The notes under the pieces were generated by a model. It had not been told where the DNA came from. It saw only the letters and a list, made by a program, of their open reading frames with translations, and ran no database searches. A stretch of DNA of 64,000 bases from Garcia nutans. Taxonomy: Eukaryota; Streptophyta; Magnoliopsida; Malpighiales; Euphorbiaceae. Location: assembly GCA_947685225.1 (NCBI GenBank), contig CANTUV010000007.1, positions 19,798,501 through 19,862,500 of the forward strand, in the 5' to 3' direction. Below are positions 1-11,000 of the stretch, piece after piece. The position numbers and the translations under genes were made by a program. How positions within the stretch are numbered: position 1 is the first letter of the stretch; each line of letters starts with the position of its first letter.

Positions 1-184
1 CAAATTAAAATATCTTCTTCCCTTGACCCACTATTTTGACCAACTTATATGTTATATATATAACCATATATACAACATATACATTCCCTCTAAACAATCT
101 TTTCCTTTCCAATAACACATATACATACAATTCCAATTAAAACAATAGTATTAAAACTTTTAAGGTATACATTGGGATATTACA
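1..184 (-). repeat. T1 3' LTR, terminal part (cut by window edge)
   Basis: This is the last 184 bp (+ strand sense) of the 3' LTR of the minus-strand Tekay element T1. It aligns base for base, with a few substitutions and no indel, to 16968-17151, the same end of T1's 5' LTR. It ends in TTACA directly before a polypurine tract. The rest of this LTR lies outside the window. Confidence 0.9.
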
Positions 185-203
185 ATTCTCCCCCTCTAAA
201 AAG
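185..203 (-). promoter_or_regulatory. T1 polypurine tract
   Basis: On the minus strand this reads as an A/G-rich run containing AGAGGGGGAGAAT immediately 5' of the LTR. It matches the tract of T2 at 12701-12713. It would prime plus-strand DNA synthesis. A GAGGACGAAAT-type motif lies just upstream, as in T2. Confidence 0.8.
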
Positions 204-230
204 AAATTTCGTCCTCGAAATTACCTGATA

Positions 231-764
231 TTATCTCTGAAACAGTTGAGGATATTGGTCTTGCATTGCTTGCTCGTTTTCCCATGTTGCCTCTTCTCTC
301 CCATGATTCTTCCATAGAACCTTCACCAATGGCACTTTCTTATTTCTCAACTCTTTCACTTCATGTGCCAAAATAGCAACTGGTTCATCTTCAAATGTCA
401 GATCCGAACTCACTTCAATGGATTCAACAGGCAAGATATGACATGGATCTGACCTGTATCTTCTCAACATAGAAACATGGAAGACATTATGGATTCTATC
501 CAATTCAGGAGGCAATGCAAGACGATAAGCAACTGGTCCCACTCTTTCTAAAACTTCATATGGTCCAATGAAACGAGGACTCAGCTTCCCTTTCCGACCA
601 AATCTCAGAATCTTTTTCCAAGGAGATACTTTCAAAAATACTTTATGTCCCACATTATACTCAATGTCTCTCCTCTTTAGATCCGAATAAGATTTCTGAC
701 GATCTGAAGCTGCTTTCAATCTATTTCGAATCATCTTCACTTTTTCCTCAGTTTCCTTAATCAA
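231..764 (-). pseudogene. T1 polyprotein fragment: integrase C-terminus and chromodomain
   Basis: This 177-codon fragment is the C-terminal end of the T1 gag-pol polyprotein. It has the integrase GPY/F module (GPYEVLERVGPVAYRL), the RIHNVFHVSMLRRY motif and a chromodomain-like tail (about residues 127-175, ending in EATWENEQAM and QYPQLF). It closely resembles the last 180 residues of the intact T2 protein. A frameshift near 770 separates it from the rest of integrase. It is a decayed relic and cannot be expressed in frame with the upstream enzyme domains. Confidence 0.9.
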
Positions 765-775
765 ATCAGGACCAA

Positions 776-2650
776 TTAATTACCTTCACCAGTTTCATTC
801 CAACATAGAGGCATTCTAAACCGTCTACCATACAATGCCTCAAATGGTGCCATTCCAATACTGGATTGATGACTGTTGTTGTAAGCAAATTCCACAAGTG
901 GTAAAAATCTGTCCCAACTTCCAGAAAAATCAATGACACAGCTTCTTAACATATCCTCAATAATCTGTATCACTCTCTCTGACTGCCCATCGGTCTGTGG
1001 ATGGAAAGCAGTGCTAAAATGCAATCGAGAACCCAAAGCATTCTGCAAACTTTTCCAAAACCTTGAAGTAAACCGGGGATCTCGATCTGACACTAAAGAA
1101 ATTGGGACTCCATGCAACTTCACAATCTCATGGATATATAGCTCGGCCAACTTCTCAAGAGAATAATCCATCCGAACCGGAAGAAAGTGAGATGTCTTTG
1201 TCAATCTATCAACAATCACCCAAATAGCATCATGCTTTCTCTGAGTCAATGGCAAACCAGATACAAAATCCATTGTTACTCTTTCCCATTTCCATTCAGG
1301 CACTGATAAAGGTTGAAGCAATCCTGTTGGAACTTGATGTTCAGCTTTCACCCTCTGACAAGTGAGACATTTGGACACAAATTCCGCTATGTCTCTTTTC
1401 ATACCAGACCACCAGTAGTGTTGTTTCAAATCATGGTACATCTTCGTATTGCCCGGATGCATAACAAAAAATGACTGGTGTGCTTCTTCTAAAATAATCC
1501 TTCTCAAATTAGCATCATCCGGTACACATAATCTGTCCTTAAACCAAAGACTACCATCACCTTTCACAAGAAAATCTCGGCTCTCTCCTTTTTGACAATC
1601 TGAAATAATCTTTTGGATTTTCTCATCAACCAACTGAGCTTCCTTAATCTGATCTAACAATACTGGCCTCAATTGTAATTGCGCCAACAATGCACCATCA
1701 TCACAAGATATAAAGCTAGCATGCAATGCTCTCAATTCAACAAGCAACGAGAGCGAATAGACAGTCAATCCTGTCAAAGATTTCCGACTTAAGGCATCAG
1801 CCACAACATTTGCCTTACCAGGATGATAATCAATTAAGCAATCATAATCTTTAATTAATTCCAACCATCGCCTCTGCCTAAGATTAAGTTCTCTCTGAAC
1901 CCCCAAATATTTCAAACTTTTATGATCAGTGTAGATGAAACACTTTTCTCCAAACAAGTAGTGTCGCCAAATCTTCAAAGCAAACACTATGGCTGCTAGC
2001 TCCAAATCATGCGTCGGATAGTTAAGTTCATGAGGCTTCAACTGTCGAGAAGCATAAGCTATAACCTTACCCTCTTGCATCAAAACACAACCCAAACCAC
2101 TATGCGAAGCATCACTGTAAATCACATATGGTTTCTCTTCCACGGGTAAAGTAAGAACAGACGCTTGAGTTAACTTTTCTTTCAACTGCTCAAAACTAGC
2201 CTGACACTGATCTGTCCACACGAATCTAACTCCCTTTCGAAGTAATCTGGTGAGTGGAGTAGCTATCAAAGAAAATCCTTTCACAAAGCGTCGATAATAG
2301 CTTGCCAAACCCAGAAAACTTCTAACTTCAGTCACAGACTTTGGTGGACTCCAATTCAAAATAGCTTTAACTTTACTTGGATCAACTTTAATACCTTCTG
2401 CTGAAATTATATGACCAAGAAAAGTCACTTGATCAAGCCAAAATTCACACTTCGACAGCTTAGCATATAATTGCTTCTCTCTCAAAATCTGCAGCACAAT
2501 CCGCAGATGCTTGTCATGCTCCTCTTCATTACGCGAATACACGAAAATATCATCAATAAAAACTACCACAAACTGATCCAGATAGGGCCTAAACACCCTA
2601 TTCATTAAATCCATGAAAGCTGCAGGTGCATTCGTCAACCCAAAAGGCAT
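776..2650 (-). pseudogene. T1 polyprotein fragment: reverse transcriptase C-half, RNase H, integrase
   Basis: This 624-codon open stretch starts inside reverse transcriptase (MPFGLTNAPAAF) and contains the catalytic FIDDI motif, the RNase H motif YSDASHSGLG with TDHKSLKYL, and integrase. Integrase has the HHCC zinc module (MHPGNTKMYH then CLTCQ) and the D-D-E triad in TMDFVSG, LVSDRDP and DGQSERV. The order RT-RH-IN places it in Ty3/gypsy, and the sequence is close to T2. It is open throughout but separated from protease/RT on one side by a deletion and from the integrase C-terminus on the other by a frameshift. Confidence 0.92.
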
Positions 2651-2660
2651 TACTAAAAAC

Positions 2661-3938
2661 TCATAATGCCCATACCTGGTGCGGAAAGCTGTCTTTCAAC
2701 TGATGGTACCCAGATCTCAAATCAATTTTAGAAAACACTGCTGCTCCCTTTAATTGATCAAAGAGATCATCAATTCTAGGCAAAGGATATTTATTCTTGA
2801 TCGTCACTTTGTTCAATTGCCTATAATGGATACACAATCTCATTGTACCATCCTTTTTCTTCACAAACAACACAGGAGCTCCCCACGGAGACACACTGGG
2901 GCGAATAAATCCTTTATCCAACAACTCTTGTAACTGCACCTTCAATTCTCTCAATTCAGCAGGTGCCATACGATAAGGAGTGATAGAGATGGGAGTGGTA
3001 CCAGGCAACAATTCGATACCAAACTCAACCTCTCTCTCAGGGGGCAACCCTGGCAACTCCTCTGGAAACACGTCTGGAAAATCTGCAACTGTGGTTAAAT
3101 CATCAAGTTGAGGACCCCTTACTCTAGTATCCACAACATGAGCAAGGTAAGCGTCACACCCTTTTCTAATCAACCTTCTAGCTGTAACAGCTGAAATCAA
3201 CAAAGATGCAAACTGTCTCTGCTCACTAGAGACCAATACAATCTTACCATCATTAGTTCTCAAAGTGACACATTTCTTTTGACAATCTACCACAGCTCCA
3301 TGTCTAGACAACCAGTCCATACCCAAAATCAAATCATACTCTTTAAAAGGCATTTCAATTAAATCTCCACGAAACTCCTCACCTTGCACCACAACTGCGC
3401 TATCTCGGTGCACCTTGCTAACAATCACACTATGCCCTAAAGGATTTGTTACCAACACATCAAATCCTAGAGACTCAGCACGCAATTCAGACACAGGCAA
3501 AACAGATGCACTAATATATGAATGAGTAGAGCCTGGATCAATTAAAGCAAGGACTGAAATGCCAAATAAAGAGAAAGTACCAGCAATAACTGCAGAATCA
3601 TCAGGTTGTCTTTGCATCACATAAACTCTTTGAGAAGGCCCAGCCTCATCTGGTCTGATATCCCTGGATGAAAATCCTCTTTGACTATACCCAGGTCTAC
3701 CCCCTCTGATGAAACTTCTGCCCCCTTGACCACCTCTAACACTAGGTCGAGAAACTGCAGAATCTGCTGGCCTCTGCTCCGGCATCTCTAGACACTCTCT
3801 AATAAAATGATCAGAAGATCCACATCTGAAGCATACAACTGGTCCACTATTCCTCCAACAAGCACCCCTATGTGTTCCACCACACTGAGCACACACAAGT
3901 GGAGTGGATCTCTGAATTACCGGGGTAGGAGCACTCAC
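2661..3938 (-). pseudogene. T1 polyprotein fragment: zinc knuckle, protease, RT N-half
   Basis: This 425-codon fragment carries Gag zinc knuckles (CAQCGGTHRGAC and CFRCGSSDHFIREC), an RG-rich linker, the aspartic protease motif IDPGSTHSYIS, and the start of reverse transcriptase with LCIHYRQLNKVT and DLRSGYHQL. The usual motif is LCIDYRQLN, so the D to H change is probably damaging. The frame runs off near 2690. Comparison with T2 and T3 shows about 26 nt missing there, between YHQL and the next conserved block, so RT is broken. Confidence 0.9.
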
Positions 3939-4042
3939 TACTGAAGATGTAGGTCTCGATCTCTGTCTCTAAAACTGAACCAACCTACCAGCCTGTCTCT
4001 GACTCCGACTGATTCTAGGAACAAAACTATCCCTACCTCTTT

Positions 4043-4852
4043 TCACAGAAGAAGACCCTGCCTCAAACTGGGTCTCCTAACCCTGATCTGCTCTTCAGAA
4101 GCAGCTGCTGCAATATTCTGAGCTCTTTCCACACTCCTAGCTGCTGCAACCAGTTGGGAAAAATCTTGGTATCTAGAACCAACCACAAGACACATAATTG
4201 AGGGTCTTAATCCCTCCTCAAACCTTCTACACCTGTCAATTTCGTCAGAAATAATTCCCCCGGCGTAGTGACTCAACCGGATAAATTCTAACTCATATTC
4301 TGTCACAGACCGGTGATCTTGCCTCAAGGTCAGGAACTCCATCTTCTTCACATCTTTATACTCCCTTGGAGTATATTTCAACTCAAACTCCCATAGAAAA
4401 TCACTGTAGGACAATGTTGGTGGGTCATCCATAGCATGGGGCACTATCTTCCACCAATCATATGCATCCTTCTGTAGCAATGATCTGGCATAATCAAAAT
4501 TTTCTTTTGGAGTGGCTTGCAACTGAATGAAGATTCTTTGTACCTTATCTAGCCACTGCTCAGCTACTGCTGGATCAATAGTACCCAAAAAATCTTATGC
4601 TCCATACTTTCTTAATTTATCGTAATGTCTCACTGGTACCATTGGCTGTGGTGGTGGTGGTTGCACGGGTGCCTGCCTCAATATATCAACCATATGCCTA
4701 AGCCAAACTGGCGGAACCTCCTCACCAGCTGGTCTCCCTAACACAGAAACAGGGACCTCTCCAGTTCTATCCACTCTAGCTCCCTCTCTACCATCATCAG
4801 GAGCTACACTTTCGGCACTACCCTCAATAGATTGATGTGAATGAGGATCCAT
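4043..4852 (-). pseudogene. T1 gag (capsid), interrupted
   Basis: This is the N-terminal Gag of T1. It starts MDPHSHQS like T2's MASHSRQS, has a proline-rich stretch and HYDKLRKYGA, then the capsid-type core AEQWLDKVQRIF, DYARSLLQKDAYDWW and EEGLRPSIM. One in-frame stop (TAA at 4595-4597, after KLRKYGA) splits it. A frameshift between about 3960 and 4043 separates it from the zinc-knuckle part. The start at 4852 matches the T2 start by position and context. Confidence 0.9.
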
Positions 4853-5002
4853 TACAACCTAAATCTGCAAACAAAGCAGAATACACCTCATTAAAGATCA
4901 GAGACTACCAATACCAAACATGTATTTTATTTAAAAACCTTTTTTTTAAATCAAAATATTTTTTTTTCTCATACTTGACCTAGGTTGAGAATCTCAAACC
5001 TA

Positions 5003-5015
5003 GGCTCTGATACCA
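5003..5015 (-). other. T1 primer binding site (initiator-Met tRNA)
   Basis: The minus strand reads TGGTATCAGAGCC, the complement of the 3' end of plant initiator methionine tRNA. It lies 7 bp inside the 5' LTR edge at 5023. The same site is at 7855-7867 in T2. Confidence 0.9.
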
Positions 5016-5022
5016 AAATAAT

Positions 5023-5196
5023 TGTAACACCCCTATATCTGTATACGTACACAGCATGCTTATACGATCATAATATACGTATACTAAATATAGAAATGAC
5101 ACACTTTGTAAATACTCAAATCACATTTAAGATAAAATAAAAACTTAAGAAATACCAAATGTTTAAATGAAAATCATAAGACACAGTAGATAAAAA
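5023..5196 (-). repeat. T1 5' LTR, inner part (split by T2)
   Basis: This part begins TGTAACACCCC on the + strand and runs to the T2 insertion point. The rest of the same LTR resumes at 15372. The two parts together, counting one copy of the target duplication, give about 1954 bp. Confidence 0.88.
5192..5196. other. Target site duplication of T2, left copy (AAAAA)
   Basis: AAAAA precedes the T2 LTR start TGTAATATCC. The matching AAAAA follows the T2 end at 15367-15371. Five bp is the normal duplication size for Ty3/gypsy integrases. Confidence 0.85.
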
Positions 5197-5485
5197 TGTA
5201 ATATCCTCATTTATGCCCTAGAAGTTTTGAGTATGTTGTTGTTATTGTGGTTGTTGATATATATATTGGGAAGTGAATGTTTGTGCATATATGTGTTAAA
5301 TTGTAAGAGAAAAGAAATGGGAAGAGAATGTATATGTATATGTGTTTTGGAGAAGAAATTTAGGGTTTAGAGACAAATGTATATGTTGTTTATATGATGA
5401 TATAATTAACATATACATTGGTCAAATGAAGAGTCAAGGTGATGGTTAAGTGGAAGAAGATATTTTTGGTTGTTAATGAAATTAC

Positions 5486-5492
5486 TATAAAG
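5486..5492 (+). promoter_or_regulatory. Candidate TATA box of T2 LTR
   Basis: TATAAAG lies 290 bp into the LTR. The related T1 LTR has a similar TATAAGG at the equivalent place on the minus strand (near 16930), which suggests a conserved promoter. The identical copy in the 3' LTR is at 13003. The transcription start is not visible from sequence. Confidence 0.4.
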
Positions 5493-6769
5493 GGCTTATA
5501 TGAGACAAAGAGTTAGTTATATGGTTAAGGGTGTTTTGGTAATTTTCCTTGTAAGATGCATGGTGGAGATTAAAAGAAGAAAAGGTGTTTGACTTGTGCA
5601 TTTTCTTCTTTCTTTCTTGAAGTGGCCGGATTCTCCATAGACAAAGAGAGAAAGAGAGGTGATCTTGAGGTTTGAAGCATTTTGAAGAAGGAAGCAAGGG
5701 TTTTGGTTAAAGATTTGTGGATTTCTTCATTTGAGGTAAGATCTTTTCTTTAATTTCTTCAATTCTTTTGAAGTGGTGTGAGAAAGGAATTAGGGTTTGT
5801 TGGTTTGATGATGAGAAGTTGAGTTGGTGAAGGTGTTGGAAGTGATTGTGTTGAGTAAGAGTTGTGTTTAGTGAAATTGTTTCTGTTTTACAATTAGTAA
5901 AGGCTGTGATTTGTATGATTTTTAATTAATTATAGAAAAATGTTCTTGAAGTGAATTTTTGATATGTTGTGCCTCTATGAGTGTAGAATGACTGAAAAAT
6001 ATGTTGATTCGATTTTGGAATGGTTATGAGTTTAGAAAGATTATTTTTATTAGACCTGTTCCAGCAGGTACCTTAACTGAGACAGCTATACTTCGGGATT
6101 TTTAATAAAATGTAGAAAAATCATATCCAGTCGAATTTTGGATATGTTGTTGCTTAGTGAGTCTAGTATTTGAGAAAAATAATTTGGAACCACGTTGATT
6201 GAATTTGATTTATGGAATTCACAAAGTTCAGAACTGCTGCCAGGATGCAGGGCAATTGGGGCAGTCTGGTTAGGTGAACTATTTGACCAAGATTTTGTGT
6301 TCAGTTTGATCTGAAATTTTAAAGGAATGATTTTTAGATACAAAACTAAATTCTGTAAAAATTTTAGAATTTTTAGTCAAGTAGATTATTTTATACAATT
6401 TTTCAAAATAAGGATAAAATGGAGTTTAAAACCAGAATGTACTATTCATATGAATCATATCAATTGTTCTTTGCCCTAATTGCATTGTTGAGATTGAACA
6501 ATGTTATGTTATGCATTGTGAATGGTTATGTGTTTCATGAATAATATACATTGAAATTGAAATGATAATTCAAATAAGACATGATATGAGGCAATGCCAT
6601 TGTGATTGGCTATGATGATGATATTGAAAGAAAGAAGGCATGTTTGCCTAAATGTGATGAGAATTTGAGAATGGAAATGGTAACTATATAATAAATGAAT
6701 TGTTTGTTTAATATGTTATTCAGTTTCAGAGTTCTGGATTTGGGTGGCATGCCTAAGAAATGATAAAAG

Positions 6770-6937
6770 GTAACAGTCTTGCCGGGTTGAGGATCTCCTC
6801 ATATGTGTTGAGTTGATGATCCAAGAGACTGGGTCTGTTACACTATGAGATATATGATTTGTAACAGTCTTGCCGGGTTGAGGATCTCCTCATATGTGTT
6901 GAGTTGATGATCCAAGAGACTGGGTCTGTTACACTAT
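6770..6937 (+). repeat. Tandem hairpin block in T2 LTR (91-bp period)
   Basis: Two nearly identical units begin GTAACAGTCTTGCCGGG and end GACTGGGTCTGTTAC, starting at 6770 and 6861. Each unit closes on itself: GTAACAG pairs with CTGTTAC, and TCTTG pairs with CAAGA inside. The same block occurs in the 3' LTR (from 14287) and in diverged form in the T1, T3 and T4 LTRs. Confidence 0.85.
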
Positions 6938-7293
6938 CCATGGATAGAGATACATGTATATACATTGCCTACGGGCGTGATTATTGTGACTATGAACCAA
7001 AGCAGTAACTCTGAACTCTGAATATCATATTAAATACTTGTTGGGCCCATAGGTGTCAGGGTTATATGAATGTCCTAAATAATGTTATGAGTTAATGAAA
7101 TGAGATGTTGGTTATTGAGTATGATTGATTAATGTTGAATGTGGAAAGATGTTGAAATGTGGTATGCTCATATGACTATGATTTGTGAAATGCATAATTA
7201 TGTGGTTAACTTTATATTTATGATATTGATCTTATCAATAACATATGTGGCATTGCATTACATTAAAGCATACCATTAGCATGTTTTATCTTA

Positions 7294-7330
7294 CTAAGCC
7301 GTTGGCTTAGCGCGAATGTGATTCTTCGCG
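7294..7330 (+). other. Paired hairpin module in T2 LTR
   Basis: Two perfect inverted repeats lie back to back. CTAAGCC-GTT-GGCTTAG is at 7294-7310. CGCGAA-(8 nt)-TTCGCG is at 7311-7330. They are followed by CAGGTGACA. The copy in the 3' LTR is at 14811-14847. Equivalent pairs occur in other LTRs of the window. The function is unknown; the position about 540 bp from the LTR end would suit an R/U5 RNA structure. Confidence 0.75.
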
Positions 7331-7854
7331 CAGGTGACAAGGAAGAACCAGAGAGTTCCTCTAGGCCGAGTCGAGCCTAGATTTTGAAGAGTGAATAGTG
7401 GGCTTTAAGATCGAAGACTGACTGCCAAACATGTATAAATTTTATGTGTTGTAAAACTTGAGTTTTGATGTATATGAATTTGTAAATATTGTTACTTTCC
7501 GTTGCATAGTGAACAAAGATTTTATCTGCTGTATTTCATAATAAACCTTTACTTTATTTTGTACTAGAAGTGTAAATCCTTTTTGCAGGTTGTAGTTGAG
7601 GTTATAAGGGGGATTTATTGGAAGTGTACTGAGAATGATTTTGTTTGCATTGGTTTGTGTAAAAATGTTTTCAAAAATTAGAAAAAAACCAGTTTTGTCG
7701 ACACTTGGGATTGAATTTTTAGGCAAAACTATGGCAAAATTTCTATAAAAATCGGAACAAAAATTTGACTAAGTAAAAGTGGTAGCAACATTAGGATAGG
7801 GTGGCGCCTCTACTCAGCTTACACACGTAGGTCGGGAAGGGGTGTTACAATTTT

Positions 7855-7867
7855 TGGTATCAGAGCC
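7855..7867 (+). other. T2 primer binding site (initiator-Met tRNA)
   Basis: TGGTATCAGAGCC lies 5 bp after the 5' LTR end. It is complementary to the 3' end of plant initiator methionine tRNA, the usual primer of Tekay chromoviruses, and would prime minus-strand DNA synthesis. Confidence 0.92.
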
Positions 7868-8016
7868 TAGGTTTGAGATTCTCAACCTAGATCAATTGTA
7901 AGAAAAAGAATATTTTGATTTTTAAAGTGGGTTTTTGAGTAAAATACATGTTTTGGTATGGCAGTCTTTGATCTTTAATGAGGAATATTCTGCTGTGTTT
8001 GCAGATATAGGTAGAG

Positions 8017-11000
8017 ATGGCATCTCATTCGCGACAATCTGTTGAAGGTAGTGCCGAGAGTATTGCTCCTGCTGAGGGAGCTAGGGTTGATAGTGTTGAG
8101 GAGGCACCTGCTTCGGTGTCGGGTAGACCAGCTGGGGAGGAGGTTCCGCCAGCCTGGTTTAGGCCTATGTTGGAAGCTATGAGACAAGCACCTGTGCAAC
8201 CACAGCCACCGCCACCACCCCCTCAGCCTTCAGTACCAGTAAGGCACTATGATAAGCTAAGGAAATATGGAGCAGAGGATTTCTTTGGTACAGTTGATCC
8301 GGCTGTAGCAGAACAGTGGCTTGATAGAGTTCAGAGGGTATTTGTGCAGTTGCAAGCCACTTCAGAGGAGAAGTTTGACTATGCAAGATCTTTGCTACAG
8401 AAGGATGCCTACGACTGGTGGAAGACAGTGCCCCATTCTATGGATGATCCACCAACCTTGTCTTATGCGGATTTTCTGAGAGAATTTGAGTTGAAGTATA
8501 CTCCTAGGGAGTATAAAGATGGGAAGAAAAGAGAGTTTCTAGATTTGAAGCAAGATCATCGGACCGTAACTGAGTATGAAGTTGAGTTTATTCGACTGAG
8601 TCAGTATGCTGGGGGTATCATTACTGATGAGATTGATAGATGTCGGCGATTTGAGGAGGGATTGAGGCCCTCGATCATGTGCTTAGTGGCTGGATCCAGA
8701 TATCAGGATTTCTCACAGCTTGTGGCAGCAGCTCGAAGTGTAGAGCGAGCTCAAGTTATTGCAGCTGCTTCAGAGGAAGAGGTTAGGGTTAGAAGGCCCC
8801 AGTTCGAGGCAGGGTCTTCTTCTGCGAAGAGGGGTAGAGGAAGTTTTGTTCCTCGGAGTAGTAGGAGCCAGAGACCAGTGGGTAGGTCAGTGCAGTTCCA
8901 GAGGCAGAGATTTAGACCTGCAGCTTCAGTAGCGAGTGCTCCTACTCCTGGAGTTCAGAGATCCACCTTACCTGTGTGTAACCAGTGTGGTGGAAGACAT
9001 GGGGGCGTTTGTTGGAGGCATAGTAGATCAGGGGTATGCTTCAGGTGTGGATCACCTGACCACTTTGTGAGAGACTGTCCTGAGAGGCAGGAGCAGATGC
9101 CAGTTGATTCTGCTGCTTCTCGAGCTAGTGTGAGGGGAGGCAGAGGAGGCAGAGGTGCCAGCCGGGGAGGTAGACCAGGATTCAGTTCTAGAGGAGGTGC
9201 TACATCCAGGGAGGGTAGACCAGAGGAGGTTGGATCTTCCCAGAGGATGTATGTTATGCAGAGACAGCCAGATACATCGGCAGTCATAGCTGGTACTTTT
9301 TCTTTATTTAATACTCCAGTACTTGCTTTGATTGATCCGGGTTCCACACATTCATATATTAGTGCATCTGTTTTGCCTGTATCTGATTTGCATGCTGAGT
9401 CCCTAGGATTTGATGTGTTGGTAACAAATCCGTTAGGGCATAGTGTGGTTGTGAGTAAGGTGCATAGAGATAGTGCAGTAGTGGTGCAGGGTGAGGAGTT
9501 CCTTGGGGATTTGATTGAGATGCCATTTAAGGAATATGACGTGATCTTAGGTATGGATTGGCTATCTCGACATGAAGCTGTGGTGGATTGTAAAAAGAAA
9601 ATTGTTTCTTTGAGAACGGGTGATGGTAGAGAGGTGATAGTATCTAATGAGCAGGAACAGCTAGCCTCCTTATTTGTTTCAGCTGTTGCAGCCAGGAGGT
9701 TGATTAGAAAGGGGTGTGAAGCCTATCTTGCTCATGTGGTGGATACTAGAGTGAAGGGTTCCCCTATTGATAGCATTGCCACAGTTGCTGAGTTCCCGGA
9801 TGTGTTTCCAGAGGAGTTGCCAGGGTTGCCTCCTGAGAGAGAGGTGGAGTTCGGTATTGAATTGTTGCCTGGTACCACTCCTATCTCTATTACTCCTTAT
9901 AGAATGGCACCAGCAGAATTGAGGGAGTTGAAAGTGCAATTACAGGAGTTGTTGGACAAAGGATTCATTCGCCCCAGTGTTTCTCCTTGGGGAGCTCCTG
10001 TGCTATTTGTGAAGAAGAAAGATGGTACTATGAGGTTGTGTATCGATTATAGGCAATTGAACAAGGTGACTATTAAAAATAAATATCCTTTGCCTAGAAT
10101 CGATGATCTCTTTGATCAGTTGAAGGGAGCGTCAGTGTTCTCCAAAATTGATTTGAGATATGGGTACCATCAGCTGAGGGTAAGAAGTGAAGATGTTCCT
10201 AAGACTGCTTTTCGGACCAGGTATGGGCATTATGAGTTTTTAGTTATGCCTTTTGGTCTAACGAATGCACCTGCAGCTTTTATGGATTTGATGAATAGGG
10301 TGTTTAGGCCCTATTTGGATCAGTTTGTAGTGGTCTTCATTGATGATATACTGGTGTATTCACGGAATGAAGAGGAGCATGATATGCATCTGTGGATTGT
10401 GTTGCAGATTTTGAGAGAGAATCAGTTATTTGCCAAATTGTCGAAGTGTGAGTTCTGGTTGGATCAAGTTGCTTTTCTCGGACATATTGTTTCTGCAGAA
10501 GGCATCAGAGTTGATCCGAGCAAAGTTGAAGCCATTTTAAATTGGAGTCCACCCAAGTCTGTGACAGTGATTAGAAGTTTTCTGGGTTTGGCAGGCTATT
10601 ACCGACGGTTTGTGAAAGGGTTTTCTTTGATAGCTACTCCACTCACCAGATTACTTCGAAAGGGAGTGAGATTTGTGTGGACAGATCAGTGTCAGGCTAG
10701 TTTTGAGCAGTTGAGAGAGTTGTTGACTCAAGCGCCTGTTCTTACTTTACCTGTTGAAGGCAAACCATATGTGATCTACAGTGATGCTTCACATAGAGGT
10801 TTGGGGTGTGTATTGATGCAGGAAGGGAAAGTTATAGCTTATGCATCTCGACAGTTGAAACCGCATGAGCTTAACTATCCGACCCATGATTTAGAATTGG
10901 CTGCCATTGTGTTTGCATTAAAGATTTGGCGCCACTATCTGTTTGGGGAGAAATGTTTCATCTACACTGATCACAAGAGTTTGAAGTATTTGGGTGTCCA

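Larger units (their letters stand above)
5197..7849 (+). repeat. T2 5' LTR (2653 bp)
   Basis: It starts TGTAATATCC and ends GGGGTGTTACA. It contains no real gene; three short minus-strand open frames inside it are repeated identically in the 3' LTR and have no recognisable motif. It holds a candidate TATA box at 5486, a duplicated hairpin block at 6770-6937 and a paired hairpin at 7294-7330. Confidence 0.95.

Noticed and set aside
5485..7726. Three minus-strand open frames in the T2 LTR, identical at 13002-15243
   Set aside because: Their identity only reflects identical LTRs; they have no motif, and similar frames are not kept in related LTRs.
8955..9347. Proline-rich minus-strand frame of 130 codons opposite gag-pol
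   Set aside because: It is an antisense shadow of the RG-rich zinc-knuckle linker.
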